Part shown: piece after piece, positions 55,094 through 64,000 of the stretch
Position numbering within the stretch: the stretch's first letter is position 1
How the letters are laid out: every line of letters begins with the position of its first letter
Assembly: GCF_030929615.1 (NCBI RefSeq)
Contig: NZ_JAVFVU010000005.1
Span: 62,001-126,000 of the forward strand
Direction: 5' to 3'
DNA length: 64,000 bases
Source: Dyadobacter sp. LHD-138
GTDB taxonomy: Bacteria > Bacteroidota > Bacteroidia > Cytophagales > Spirosomataceae
Translations under genes and position numbers: made by a program
The notes under the pieces: generated by a model
What the model was told of the DNA's origin: nothing
The model's database searches: none
Seen by the model: the letters and a program-made list of their open reading frames with translations, nothing else

Positions 55094-56266
55094 CTACTCA
55101 TACAAAAACGTCCCAGCCTCGCTTGAAATCGTTAATTTCTTAACAGGCGAAGCTTCAACACGGCCGATAATCTGAGCCTCGATACCAAACGACCTGGATA
55201 ATTCGATCACCCTGGCTGCGTGTTCTGCGGATAAATATATTTCAAGACGATGCCCCATGTTGAACACCTTATACATTTCCTGCCATGACGTACCGCTTTC
55301 TTCCTGGATTAAACGGAACAAAGAAGGCACCGGCAAAAGGTTATCTTTAATGATATGAAGGTTATCGATAAAATGTAAAATCTTGGTCTGGGCTCCACCG
55401 CTGCAATGCACCATGCCATGGATATGCGGACGAAGTTCATCCAGTAAAGCTTTCGCAACCGGCGCGTAAGTTCTTGTCGGTGAAAGAATTAGTTGTCCCA
55501 CATTAAGGGGCGTTCCTTCCACAGGGTCGGTCAGCTTTTTCGAACCGCTGTATATCAGGTCGCTATTTACTTCCGGATCAAAACTCTCGGAATACTTTTC
55601 CGCAAGGTATTTGCCCAGCACATCATGGCGGGCCGAAGTTAATCCGTTGCTCCCCATCCCTCCGTTGTAAGAAGTTTCATAGGTAGACTGGCCCGCAGAG
55701 GCAAGCCCAACAATGACATCTCCTGCCAGGATATTGGCATTGTCCACCACCTCAGATCTTTTCATGCGGGCAATCACGGTACTGTTGACGGTCACTGTGC
55801 GTACCAGGTCACCTACGTCGGCAGTTTCACCACCCGTGCTATAAATCTCCACACCATAACTACGCAGCATTTCCAGGATTTCCTCCGCTCCGTTGATCAC
55901 TTCTGCAATCACTTCGCCTGGAATTCTGTTTTTATTCCTGTCAATGGTCGAAGAGTACAACATGGGGCCGGTTGCACCCACACACAATAAATCATCCGTA
56001 TTCATGACAATCGCATCCTGTGCTATGCCTTTCCAAACCGAAATATCTCCGGTTTCTTTCCAATATAAATAAGCCAGCGAAGTCTTTGTCCCCGCGCCGT
56101 CCGCGTGCATGATCGTGCAATACTCAGGATCACCGGCCAGCGTATCAGGAACAATTTTACAGAAAGCTTTTGGATACAGCCCTTTATCAATGTTCTCGAT
56201 TGCCTTATGAACATCTTCTTTCGATGCAGATACGCCGCGTTGCAAATAACGATCGGTGGTTTCCAT
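55094..56266 (-). CDS. purM: Phosphoribosylformylglycinamidine cyclo-ligase
   Basis: 390-aa AIR synthase of purine synthesis: it closes the imidazole ring with ATP. Family marks: RGVSASKEDV, the ADGAGTKTSLAYLYWKETGD region, QDAIVMNTDDLLCVGATGP, GGETADVGDLV and VGLASAGQSTYE. It is of the divergent Bacteroidota type, with the usual length. It is transcribed alone from a promoter with TATTTTTG on the minus strand and has its own terminator. Confidence 0.92.
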   Translation of the reverse strand: METTDRYLQRGVSASKEDVHKAIENIDKGLYPKAFCKIVPDTLAGDPEYCTIMHADGAGTKTSLAYLYWKETGDISVWKGIAQDAIVMNTDDLLCVGATGPMLYSSTIDRNKNRIPGEVIAEVINGAEEILEMLRSYGVEIYSTGGETADVGDLVRTVTVNSTVIARMKRSEVVDNANILAGDVIVGLASAGQSTYETSYNGGMGSNGLTSARHDVLGKYLAEKYSESFDPEVNSDLIYSGSKKLTDPVEGTPLNVGQLILSPTRTYAPVAKALLDELRPHIHGMVHCSGGAQTKILHFIDNLHIIKDNLLPVPSLFRLIQEESGTSWQEMYKVFNMGHRLEIYLSAEHAARVIELSRSFGIEAQIIGRVEASPVKKLTISSEAGTFLYE

Positions 56267-56310
56267 GCAATAGGTATAGTTAATTCTTGAATAATCTTTT
56301 TGAAGGGCAC

Positions 56311-56318
56311 AAAAATAG
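56311..56318 (-). promoter_or_regulatory. -7 box of purM
   Basis: The minus strand reads TATTTTTG (TAnnTTTG) 45 bases before the purM start. The -33 is not clear. The rest of the gap to 56549 holds no feature I can name. Confidence 0.5.
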
Positions 56319-56548
56319 CAAAAAAGATGGGGGGAATGAAGCTAAGTGTAAGGAATGAAGAATAGAAACCCTGAATTGCTGGGAATAAGCGACTTAACCG
56401 TTAAATCAAAAATATTCATCAAATCAACACAACCTAAAATTTCATTACTAAAAAAACCTGTTTAGCTTTACACAACTAAGGTAAATTTAAAAAAGACAAT
56501 ATATTCTATTGATTAGGAGTTTAAGACTCGGAACCTAACCCAACCTGA

Positions 56549-57055
56549 ATGTTTTTAACGATTCAACGTACCGTTTTATCAGGCTTACTTTTTTGCGCAG
56601 TTATATTCGGCAATCATGCCAATGCACAATCAAAAAATCCACAGCAGGCTGATGCCGATACGCTGAATGCGATCGAATCTCTGGTTTCCTTTGCAAACAA
56701 ACATTTACATATCCCTTACCGCTCAGGTGGTTCTTCCAAAAAAGGTTTTGACTGTTCTGGATTTGTCCGTTATTGTTTCAGCCAATGGGATATTCTTTTA
56801 CCTCATTCAAGCGAAGCCCAATCTGAAAAGGGGGAAATTGTTGAACTCCCCGAAGCACGCCCGGGCGACCTGATTTTTTTCAAAGGTCACAGCTCTAAAA
56901 ACTCCCGGATCGGTCACGTCGGAATCATCACAGACGTCACACCCGGCTACGTGCGCTTCATCCATTCAGCCTGGAAAGGCGGCGTACGTTACGATTTGCT
57001 CAGTGCCGATTATTATAAAAAACGCTTTGTAGCGATCAGGAGAATGATTGATTAA
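56549..57055 (+). CDS. NlpC/P60 (C40) peptidoglycan hydrolase
   Basis: 168 aa with a signal peptide ending at Ala-Asn-Ala-Gln. The C40 catalytic motifs are FDCSGFVRYCFSQWD (nucleophile Cys), GHVGIITD (His) and a third polar residue in RFIHSAWKGG. Such gamma-D-glutamyl-diamino-acid endopeptidases cut peptide stems in the periplasm. No SH3 domain is present, so it is a minimal enzyme. Transcribed alone. Confidence 0.92.
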   Translation: MFLTIQRTVLSGLLFCAVIFGNHANAQSKNPQQADADTLNAIESLVSFANKHLHIPYRSGGSSKKGFDCSGFVRYCFSQWDILLPHSSEAQSEKGEIVELPEARPGDLIFFKGHSSKNSRIGHVGIITDVTPGYVRFIHSAWKGGVRYDLLSADYYKKRFVAIRRMID

Positions 57056-57083
57056 CCAGCCATCGGCTTTCGGCCGACTCCTG

Positions 57084-57482
57084 CTACAATTTCCTGTTGA
57101 TAATAAACCCATTTTGTACTTTTTCCAATCCTACTTTAGGATAATATTCCAAGGCGCCCGGGGCGGACAAGAGTAAAAGCATGCTTTCATCGCTGATCTT
57201 TTCCCTGGTCAGATCAATCAGTTTCTTCCCGATTCCCGCTTTCTGGTAATCCTTTCTCACGGCCAAATCGGACAGATAGCAGCAATGGCAAAAGTCGCTA
57301 AGCGACCTGGCAATACCCACCAGCAAATCCCCGTCCCAGGCAGAAATAACCAGGTTAGAGTTTTCGTACATTTTGCCGATCCGCGCCTTATCCCGCGTCG
57401 GCCGGTTAAGCCCTGCATTATCATACAACGCTATAATCGCATCGATTTCAGGTTTCAGGTCAATCTGATATGTAATATTCAT
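57084..57482 (-). CDS. GNAT family N-acetyltransferase
   Basis: 132 aa. The acetyl-CoA loop is RKDYQKAGIGKKLIDLTR and the protein ends with the common YYPKVGLEKVQNGFI pattern. The preceding strand CCYLSDLAV is typical. Acceptor unknown. It begins 12 bases after the AhpD-like gene on the same strand, so they form an operon. Confidence 0.88.
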   Translation of the reverse strand: MNITYQIDLKPEIDAIIALYDNAGLNRPTRDKARIGKMYENSNLVISAWDGDLLVGIARSLSDFCHCCYLSDLAVRKDYQKAGIGKKLIDLTREKISDESMLLLLSAPGALEYYPKVGLEKVQNGFIINRKL

Positions 57483-57494
57483 GGCTAATAGATG

Positions 57495-57929
57495 TTATTC
57501 CGGTTTTCTTTCTGTCGTAACCCCAACCCGGTTCCAGGCATTGATGGCAATGACCGCCATCATCACTTCTGTGGTATATTGTTGCCCAAGCAGGTCAATG
57601 GCATCGTTGTAGACTTTGTCCGATACGCCATTGGCGATGGTCGTCATGGACTCGGCAAGGGCTAAAATCGCCTGTTCTTCCTTTGTAAAAAAAGCAGTAT
57701 CCCGCCAGACACTCAACAGGTGTATCCGGCGACCACTTTCTCCGGCAGCGAGCGCATCTGCAATATGTTTATCGAGACAATAAGCACAACCATTCATTTG
57801 AGAGACTCTGATTTTAATCAGCTCCGCATGAATTTTGGTTAATGAACTCTGCGCCAGATAGCGCTCAAAACCCATCATGGCTTCAAATGCCTTGGGATCT
57901 GCCTCTTTTAAAATCTTCCTTCTTGACAT
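57495..57929 (-). CDS. Carboxymuconolactone decarboxylase/AhpD-like protein
   Basis: 144 aa. The peroxidase-type CxxC is in MNGCAYCLDKHIADALAAGE, with the conserved Asp-Lys-His just after it. The helical core and NAWNRVGV end fit the family. AhpD-like proteins reduce peroxiredoxin or handle peroxides. A redox role is likely from the CxxC, but the partner is not visible. First of a two-gene minus-strand operon. Confidence 0.9.
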   Translation of the reverse strand: MSRRKILKEADPKAFEAMMGFERYLAQSSLTKIHAELIKIRVSQMNGCAYCLDKHIADALAAGESGRRIHLLSVWRDTAFFTKEEQAILALAESMTTIANGVSDKVYNDAIDLLGQQYTTEVMMAVIAINAWNRVGVTTERKPE

Positions 57930-58065
57930 CTTTACGATTGTTTACATGTCAAAGGTAAATGGCAAATGGACCGCCGCAGTCATCCAGATTTGAGAAGTCC
58001 GGTAGTCCAGATTGCAAGCAAAAATTGATATGCATCTTCATTTCCAAATGAAGCGGTTTTAATTG

Positions 58066-58073
58066 TAAATTTG
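58066..58073 (+). promoter_or_regulatory. -7 box of argH
   Basis: TAAATTTG matches TAnnTTTG, with TTTC at 58041 near the -33 position (21 bases between). It gives a leader of about 95 bases before the TTG start. Confidence 0.5.
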
Positions 58074-58175
58074 TGCTTTCAAAGTTGATAAAGGATACCA
58101 TCCCTTATTCGCGCATTCTATCATCGCAGCGGCGGAATTTATTCCGGTTTACCGCTCATTCATTTCGATATTGTT

Positions 58176-59513
58176 TTGAAACTCTGGCAAAAAGAAAATA
58201 CCGTAACTTCTGAAAAAATAGAACGTTTTACCGTCGGCCGCGATCGTGAAATGGATTTGCATCTTGCTGAATTTGATGTTTTAGGAAATCTGGCGCACGC
58301 GATTATGCTGGAAACGATCGGTTTGCTGACCACTGATGACCTGAGCGCTTTAAAAACGGAACTTCATGCGATTTATGAACAGATCCAGCAAGGAGATTTC
58401 ACCATCGAAGACGGGGTTGAAGATGTTCATTCACAGGTTGAATTAATGCTAACACGCAAGCTGGGTGACATTGGCAAGAAAATTCACAGCGGCCGTTCAC
58501 GCAACGATCAGGTTCTGGTGGATATGAAACTTTACACCCGCGATCGCCTTTTTCAGGTTGTTCAGGCTACGGAAAAACTTTTCAACGTACTGATCAATCA
58601 ATCGGAAAAACATAAAAATGATCTGCTGCCAGGATATACCCATTTGCAGATCGCCATGCCGTCTTCTTTCGGGTTGTGGTTTGGGGCTTATGCGGAAGCG
58701 TTGATTGACGATGTGGTTCAATTAAATGCTGCGTACCGTCTGGCAAACAGAAACCCATTGGGCTCAGGCGCTGGTTATGGCTCTTCATTTCCTCTAAACC
58801 GAACACTGACCACCGCGTTGTTAGGATTTGAGGGCATGCATCATAACGTCGTTTATGCACAAATGAGCCGCGGACGTACGGAACAGGCGGCGTTGACGGC
58901 GATATCTTCTCTGGCCGCAACCGTTTCGCGCCTCGCGATGGACGTTTGTTTGTACAACAGCCAGAATTTCAGCTTTATCGTTTTACCGGATGATCTGACA
59001 ACCGGAAGCAGCATTATGCCGCACAAGAAAAATCCGGATGTCGCGGAATTGCTTCGCGCAAAAACGAACCGCATGAAAGCCTTGCCGATGGAAGTGACGA
59101 TGGTATTGAGCAATCTGCCTTCGGGATATCACCGGGACATGCAGCTTCTGAAAGAAATACTGATGCCGGCATTCGACGAAATATTGGACTGTCTGGATGT
59201 TGCTGCTTTCATGCTTGAAAATATTAAAGTAAAAGAAAATCTGCTGGCCGACGCCAAATATGATCTTCTTTTCAGTGTCGAAAGAGTTAACGAACTCGTG
59301 ATTAACGGCGTTCCTTTCCGTGATGCCTACCGCCAGGTTGGCGCCGAAATTGGCGATGGCAGTTATGTTGCACCCCGTGAGCTGAAACATTCACACGAAG
59401 GAAGTATCGGAAATTTACAGAACGATCTGATCAAAACCCGCATGGATCAGGAATTGGCGCGGTTTGCGTTAGAAAAAGTGGAGAAAGCCTTGAACGACCT
59501 GATTATTTCCTGA
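58176..59513 (+). CDS. argH: Argininosuccinate lyase
   Basis: 445 aa. ArgH cleaves argininosuccinate to arginine and fumarate. The family signature is GSSIMPHKKNPDVAE, with DVHSQVELMLTRKLGD and HSGRSRNDQVLVDMKLYTRD at the active site. The start codon is TTG: it is the first codon that gives the conserved MKLWQK N-terminus. No ATG precedes it in frame. The other arginine genes are not adjacent. Confidence 0.94.
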   Translation: MKLWQKENTVTSEKIERFTVGRDREMDLHLAEFDVLGNLAHAIMLETIGLLTTDDLSALKTELHAIYEQIQQGDFTIEDGVEDVHSQVELMLTRKLGDIGKKIHSGRSRNDQVLVDMKLYTRDRLFQVVQATEKLFNVLINQSEKHKNDLLPGYTHLQIAMPSSFGLWFGAYAEALIDDVVQLNAAYRLANRNPLGSGAGYGSSFPLNRTLTTALLGFEGMHHNVVYAQMSRGRTEQAALTAISSLAATVSRLAMDVCLYNSQNFSFIVLPDDLTTGSSIMPHKKNPDVAELLRAKTNRMKALPMEVTMVLSNLPSGYHRDMQLLKEILMPAFDEILDCLDVAAFMLENIKVKENLLADAKYDLLFSVERVNELVINGVPFRDAYRQVGAEIGDGSYVAPRELKHSHEGSIGNLQNDLIKTRMDQELARFALEKVEKALNDLIIS

Positions 59514-59605
59514 GATAAGTGGGCTGCGGGTGAGATAAGAACAGTCAGACTTCTTGTTTTTCATCTGTCAGCATTTTCAATGTAAGTCAATAAATTTATC
59601 ACATC

Positions 59606-60295
59606 ATGTCTCAAAACATCATCATCAGCGGCGCTTCCGGAAATCTCGGAAAAGAAGTTGTCAAACGACTTTCAGGCAACGGAAACAAGCTTTACGTAAC
59701 GCTCGGCTCCAAAGATCCGGGAATGTTTAATGATTTTGAAAACGTTAGTGCTGAGGTGGTGAATTTATTGGATAACGAGGCCTCGCTCAACTTTGTAAAA
59801 CAAACGCTGTCTAAAGCAAAAACCATTCAGGCGGGAATCTTCCTGGCGGGTGCTTTTGCCATGGGCGATATTGACCAAACCGATGACGCTTTCATGGAAA
59901 AAATGTTTGGTGTCAATTTTTTCACCGCGTTCCATTTGGTTAAACCTTTAATGACGCATTTTGAAGCAAATGGCGGGGGGCAATTCATATTTATTGGTGC
60001 CAGACCGGCACTCGAAGCAGATCAGGGGAAAGGCAGTTTTGCTTATGCGCTTTCCAAATCGCTGCTATTTAAAATGGCCGAATTTATTAATGCCGAAGGG
60101 AAATCAAAGAATATCACGGCCACCGTCATCGTTCCCAGCATTATTGACACGCCGCCAAACCGCGAAGCCATGCCGGATGCCGATTTCACCAAATGGATAG
60201 CGCCCTCGGACATCGCGGAAACCATTGCTTTTGTGCTTAGCAACAGTGGACAAAAACTAAGAGAAACCGTTTTAAAGGTTTATAACAACGGTTGA
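59606..60295 (+). CDS. Short-chain dehydrogenase/reductase
   Basis: 229 aa. The Rossmann motif is IIISGASGNLGKEVVKRL, NAG-like AGIFLAGAFAM follows, and the catalytic Tyr-Lys is in FAYALSKSLLFKM (YxxxK) with the preceding Gly-Ala-Arg replacing the usual Ser. The missing classical Ser may mean an atypical activity. Substrate unknown. It is 92 bases after argH and convergent with the next gene. Confidence 0.83.
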   Translation: MSQNIIISGASGNLGKEVVKRLSGNGNKLYVTLGSKDPGMFNDFENVSAEVVNLLDNEASLNFVKQTLSKAKTIQAGIFLAGAFAMGDIDQTDDAFMEKMFGVNFFTAFHLVKPLMTHFEANGGGQFIFIGARPALEADQGKGSFAYALSKSLLFKMAEFINAEGKSKNITATVIVPSIIDTPPNREAMPDADFTKWIAPSDIAETIAFVLSNSGQKLRETVLKVYNNG

Positions 60296-60307
60296 GAGTT
60301 TCCAAAA

Positions 60308-60655
60308 CTATTCCCGTAATTTCCTTTTGGTCTCTGATTTTTGAAGCTTATTTTTTCCGGATTGTTTCCCTCCCCTATTGGTGCTGTCGCCACTTTCATT
60401 TGGCGTCATGATAACCTCGGTTTTTACAAACCTGGGCGTACCATTGGCATTTACCTCGTTCAATGTCGAAGTCTGTCCATTCGGCAATTCATAGGTCTTT
60501 GTTTTGGCAGGAAGCCCGTGATCGGACATTTCAGAAAATTTCGGCATGATTTGCTCATAAGTCGGCAAACTTTCCTTCCGTTGCTTCTTCTGCGCATGGG
60601 CCGATATACCGGTCAGCAACAATCCTCCGATTACAATAAAAGAATAAATTTTCAT
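60308..60655 (-). CDS. Small exported basic protein
   Basis: 115 aa. A signal peptide ends near Ala-His-Ala-Gln. The mature part is Lys-rich (KKQRKESLPTYEQIMPKFSE) and ends NRGGKQSGKNKLQKSETKRK. It contains a KTYELPNGQTSTLNEV segment but no domain I recognise. Function unknown. The 74-base gap to the CNNM gene holds no terminator. Confidence 0.65.
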   Translation of the reverse strand: MKIYSFIVIGGLLLTGISAHAQKKQRKESLPTYEQIMPKFSEMSDHGLPAKTKTYELPNGQTSTLNEVNANGTPRFVKTEVIMTPNESGDSTNRGGKQSGKNKLQKSETKRKLRE

Positions 60656-60729
60656 GGTGGCTAGAAAAATGACTGTGGTTAATATTTAAAGAAATCAGCC
60701 GCAGCAATATTGGCGCCCGGCCTGAAATA

Positions 60730-62019
60730 TTAATCCTCTAACGCTGTAATCTGCACAAGCAATATCATACTTCTCTGTTTTTTCATGACCATGAATTCGT
60801 AATCCCTCGTCCGAATCTTCTCCCCGATCGAAGGAATCCTGTTAAACTTGGAAATCAGGAAACCGGCCAGCGTTTCATAATCGCCTTCCTTAAAGATATC
60901 CGTAGGAAGGTGCTCATTGATATCACTCAGCGAAGCAGAACCCAATACGAGATAATTCCCATTTTCGTTTTTGACGATCGGTGTTTCATTATCATACTCA
61001 TCCTGGATTTCTCCCACCAATTCTTCGAGGATATCTTCCATGGTAACAATGCCTTCAACGCCGCCGTATTCATTCACAATGACGGCCATTTGCTGTCGGC
61101 TTAACTGAAAATCACGCAAAATAGCCCCGATCGGTTTTGACTCCGGCACCATAGATATTGGTCTCACAAGCTCAGAAAGGACGATTTCGCTTCCCTTTCG
61201 CATTTTCATCAACAGGTCCTTCAGATGAAGCACACCAATAATCTGATCCATCGAATCCTCATACACCGGAATCCTTGAATAACCTTCTTCCAATACCTTT
61301 TCGAGATCGACTTCCGTAAAATCATTGATATCAACACCAACGACTTTGGTTCTCGGGATCATAACCTGTTTTGCTATACGCTCCGAAAAATTAAATGCAT
61401 TTTTAATCAGGTCATAATCCGCCGCTTCGATCATACCGCTTTCCTTTTGCTGCTGCACAAGGTAACGCAATTCGTCGCTGCTATGCACTTCACTGCCATG
61501 GGTTGGCGTAATGCCGATTCCCTTTAAAATAAAATTGGCGATACCGTTTAAAACCCAAACGATCGGCCGGAATACGACGTAGAACCCATGTAATGGATAA
61601 GACAAAAACAACGTCGTAGCCTCAGGCCGCTGAATGGCGATTGATTTGGGAGCAAGTTCCCCAAAAACAATGTGAAGTACGGTGATAATCGCAAATGCGG
61701 TCGGCAAGGCGATCTGATGCGCCAAAACAGGATCTAATGTAATCCCGATCAATGCTACGCCACTAATCAATATTTTGGAGACAACAGGCTCTCCAATCCA
61801 TCCCAGTCCCAAACTTGCCAGGGTAATCCCGAACTGCGTGGCAGCCAGATAACCATCCAGATTGGACACAATTTGTTTGGACAAAATGGCCATTTTATTA
61901 CCTTCCTGCGCCTTTTGTTCAAGTTGAGAAGCTCTTATTTTTACAATAGCAAACTCGGCTGCTACGAAAAAACCATTCAAAAGAACGAGGACTAGGGTAA
62001 TAATTACCTGAATTAACAT
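60730..62019 (-). CDS. CNNM/CorC-type membrane transporter (hemolysin family)
   Basis: 429 aa. The N-terminal DUF21/CNNM domain has three to four helices (VIITLVLVLLNGFFVAAEFA, GYLAATQFGITLASLGLGWI). A CBS pair follows (MIPRTKVVGVDIN, YEDSMDQIIGVLHLKDLL) and the CorC_HlyC domain ends it (GGVEGIVTMEDILEELVGEI, GDYETLAGFLISKFNRIPS). Such proteins are inner-membrane Mg2+ or Co2+ transporters or efflux regulators. Transcribed away from the right. Confidence 0.9.
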   Translation of the reverse strand: MLIQVIITLVLVLLNGFFVAAEFAIVKIRASQLEQKAQEGNKMAILSKQIVSNLDGYLAATQFGITLASLGLGWIGEPVVSKILISGVALIGITLDPVLAHQIALPTAFAIITVLHIVFGELAPKSIAIQRPEATTLFLSYPLHGFYVVFRPIVWVLNGIANFILKGIGITPTHGSEVHSSDELRYLVQQQKESGMIEAADYDLIKNAFNFSERIAKQVMIPRTKVVGVDINDFTEVDLEKVLEEGYSRIPVYEDSMDQIIGVLHLKDLLMKMRKGSEIVLSELVRPISMVPESKPIGAILRDFQLSRQQMAVIVNEYGGVEGIVTMEDILEELVGEIQDEYDNETPIVKNENGNYLVLGSASLSDINEHLPTDIFKEGDYETLAGFLISKFNRIPSIGEKIRTRDYEFMVMKKQRSMILLVQITALED

Positions 62020-62163
62020 TGGGTCTTTTTTAAGTTATTTAGCGTGGATGGCAACGGACCGGTTGGACAATTTATCGTAAAACGCCACCCGGTTGAACTC
62101 AAAGATATAAAAATGATATCATCAGGAAGTTTTTACTTCCCGTTAATACCGATTCTTTTCCAA

Positions 62164-62409
62164 TTATTCCTCGTCTCTGACCTTACCGTCCGCAGAAGGC
62201 CCGCGCATGTGAATAATCAATCCGTTCAGGAAGTTACGCAGCAGCTGGTCTCCGCAGGGCTTGTAATTCTCATGACCTTCCTTACGAAATAACGCACCTA
62301 ATTCACTGGCAGTTACTTTAAAATCAACCAAAGCCAGGATTTTAATTATTTCATCATTTCTCAAATGAAGCGCTACGCGTAATTTTTTAAGGATATCGTT
62401 ATTGGTCAT
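62164..62409 (-). CDS. DUF1456 (YehS-like) protein, single copy
   Basis: 81 aa. It has one DUF1456 unit: NNDILKKLRVALHLRNDEII then LVDFKVTASELGALFRKEGH and CGDQLLRNFLNGLIIHMRG. E. coli YehS has two such units in 156 aa, so this is a half-length version, which is found in some other phyla too. The function is unknown. The 287-base stretch on its right (62410-62696) is AT-rich with no recognised feature. Confidence 0.82.
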   Translation of the reverse strand: MTNNDILKKLRVALHLRNDEIIKILALVDFKVTASELGALFRKEGHENYKPCGDQLLRNFLNGLIIHMRGPSADGKVRDEE

Positions 62410-62696
62410 ATCGTTGTCGGATTTAAAATTATTTAGTAAAACATTTGTGCAAATATCGCCCTTGTTTTGCTCTTGTCTTTCTTAAAATAAAAAAAACTGG
62501 TTTCCTCCGGGTTTGCGGAAGCGAAGTAATGCGTGCCTTTTTCAACGTCTTCACTAAAATCATGCACGCAATAAGAAAGCTCATTCACATTTTTATCAGT
62601 AAAAAAGATTTATTTCTTCCTCTTAACTTTTTTCTCACTTACATTTAGTTTATCAAGACTAAGACGTAATTCCATATCAAAAAGTAATTCAACCTG

Positions 62697-64000
62697 ATGA
62701 TCCCCAAAAACTTATTACGCAAACCACTCCCGCTTCTGGCTATCACCGCTGTTGTAGTTGTTTCCTGTATGAAAATGGCTCCTACGACTTCGAAAATTTC
62801 GAGCAAACCGCTGGTTGTCAAAGAGGACGCTACCACGGCAAAAGCCCGGTCCAAAGAAATCCGGGAAAACACCGTTGTTAAAATTGCTGATGGATTAAAA
62901 CTCGATCTGTGGGCATCCGACTCGCTCGCCCCCGACCCCGTTGCCATTGCGATCGATGACAAGGGAAGGGTGTATCTGAACAGGACAAACAGACAAAAAA
63001 ATTCAGAATTTGACATCAGGGGACACCGCAACTGGATGACGCCTTCCATCGCACTGCAATCCGTTGAAGACCGTCGTGCATTTTTACGCAGTACATTTGA
63101 TCCTGCCAAAAGCAAAGAAAACAACTGGCTCAAAGATTTGAACGGTGACGGTTCTCACGACTGGAAAGACCTGGCTGTTGAAAAAGATGAGGTGTGGCGC
63201 CTGGAAGATACCGACAACGACGGTATCGCCGACGTGTCGATGCGTATTCTGAGTGATTTCTTTGAAGAAGTTTCTGACGTTGCCGGAGGTTTACTGGTTC
63301 GTGCAAATGACGTTTTCGTGGCGATCGCACCGGATGTATGGCGTTTGAAAGATAATAATGGAGATGGTATTTTGGACGAAAAAACGTCGATCAGCCACGG
63401 GTATGGTGTGCATATTGGTTTCGGCGGACACGGCATGTCAAACCCGATCGAGGGGCCTGATGGAAAAATTTACTGGAACATCGGCGATATCGGTGCGAAC
63501 ATCACCACCAAAGAAGGCGTCAACCATAGTAGGCCCAATGAGGGAATCATTGCCCGTTCGAACCCGGACGGAAGTGATTTTGAAATATTTGCAGGCGGGC
63601 TAAGAAATACCCACGAATTTGTTTTTGACGAGTACGGAAACCTGATCAGCTCTGATAACGACGGTGATCATCCCGGCGAAAGCGAGCGTCTGGTACACGT
63701 GGTTGAAGGTTCCGACGCAGGCTGGCGTTCCAACTGGCAGTATGGAAAGTACACTGATCCAAAAAACAACAGCTATAAGGTCTGGATGGACGAAAAATTG
63801 TACGTGCCACGTTGGGACGGACAGGCTGCTTACATCATTCCCCCCATCCAAAACTTCCACAACGGCCCGACCGGTATGCAGTACAATCCCGGCACCGCTT
63901 TGGGATCGGAATGGAAAAACAAATTTTTCCTGGTTGAATTTGTTGGAAATCCGGCGCGGTCACCAATCTGGTCTTTTGGCTTGAAGCCAAAGGGAGCTTC
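62697..64000 (+). CDS. Heme-binding-domain/membrane-bound dehydrogenase lipoprotein, partial
   Basis: 434 residues are visible before the window ends. ATG at 62697 gives a lipoprotein signal (MIPKNLLRKPLPLLAITAVV, then lipobox VVSC). The following domain begins with IADGLKLDLWASDSLAPDPV, then IAIDDKGRVYLNRT, a repeated NGDGxxDW/NDNDGIADV Ca-like pattern, and FGGHGMSNPIEGPDGKIYWN, typical of the sorbosone-dehydrogenase-like propeller of PVC-type large proteins. Later regions (HEAT and cytochrome c domains) would lie past 64000. The 162-aa minus-strand frame within it is a shadow. Confidence 0.82.
   Translation, partial: MIPKNLLRKPLPLLAITAVVVVSCMKMAPTTSKISSKPLVVKEDATTAKARSKEIRENTVVKIADGLKLDLWASDSLAPDPVAIAIDDKGRVYLNRTNRQKNSEFDIRGHRNWMTPSIALQSVEDRRAFLRSTFDPAKSKENNWLKDLNGDGSHDWKDLAVEKDEVWRLEDTDNDGIADVSMRILSDFFEEVSDVAGGLLVRANDVFVAIAPDVWRLKDNNGDGILDEKTSISHGYGVHIGFGGHGMSNPIEGPDGKIYWNIGDIGANITTKEGVNHSRPNEGIIARSNPDGSDFEIFAGGLRNTHEFVFDEYGNLISSDNDGDHPGESERLVHVVEGSDAGWRSNWQYGKYTDPKNNSYKVWMDEKLYVPRWDGQAAYIIPPIQNFHNGPTGMQYNPGTALGSEWKNKFFLVEFVGNPARSPIWSFGLKPKGA

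Noticed and set aside
62645..63133. A 162-aa minus-strand open frame near the right edge
   Set aside because: The plus strand holds a clear lipoprotein-dehydrogenase gene running off the window.

Overview
The window is chromosomal DNA of a Bacteroidota bacterium, most likely a Dyadobacter-like member of the Cytophagales (Spirosomaceae). Support for this comes from two type IX secretion C-terminal sorting domains, a TonB receptor with an N-terminal carboxypeptidase-like domain, SusC-style signal peptides, biosynthetic arginine decarboxylase of the Bacteroidota type, A-rich start contexts instead of Shine-Dalgarno sites, and repeated TAnnTTTG -7 promoter boxes. The genus is inference; the phylum is well supported.

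Layout. 1-6.3 kb: edge of an M28 peptidase, a DUF4160/DUF2442 pair, typA, gdhA, an orphan histidine kinase and a Dabb protein, then a dense cluster of DnaA boxes with a 22-bp perfect inverted repeat (6257-6369) that looks like a replication origin or DnaA-titration site. 6.4-8.2 kb: small lipoprotein and a sodium/solute symporter. 8.2-11.4 kb: a tightly overlapping four-gene minus-strand operon for an amino-deoxysugar and its transfer (FdtA-like isomerase, DegT aminotransferase, GT2, methyltransferase). 11.4-20 kb: sbcC without sbcD, a GH3 adenylase, GlsB, an S41 protease and ornithine aminotransferase. 20-26.5 kb: a run of small plus-strand genes ending in a TPP-riboswitch-controlled TonB receptor. 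26.6-29 kb: a HicA-like protein with an unusual 326-aa partner, and a lipoprotein. 29-33 kb: hemE, a GmhB-like phosphatase, a 43-aa lipoprotein, arginine decarboxylase. 33-39.7 kb: a TetR/TolC/MFP/RND efflux operon.

39.9-45.9 kb is an accessory island directly downstream of tRNA-Pro(GGG). It is visibly AT-richer than the core and carries a PD-(D/E)XK-like nuclease, a Doc toxin with a large RhuM-like DNA-binding partner, a Crp/Fnr regulator plus outer-membrane protein, and an Abi_2/AbiF HEPN protein preceded by its own promoter and a short structured RNA. Four related double-hairpin repeats divide the island into gene cassettes. The AbiF-RNA unit and the repeat-bracketed cassettes are the best candidates for an interesting system here.

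46-64 kb returns to core content: a 1456-aa secreted metallophosphoesterase and a sugar dehydrogenase that both carry sorting domains, a WG-repeat protein whose signal peptide is out of frame, purM, an NlpC/P60 peptidase, argH, a CNNM/CorC transporter, a DUF1456 protein and the start of a heme-binding-type dehydrogenase lipoprotein running off the right edge. Three distinct palindromic repeat families and at least two decayed genes lie between genes.
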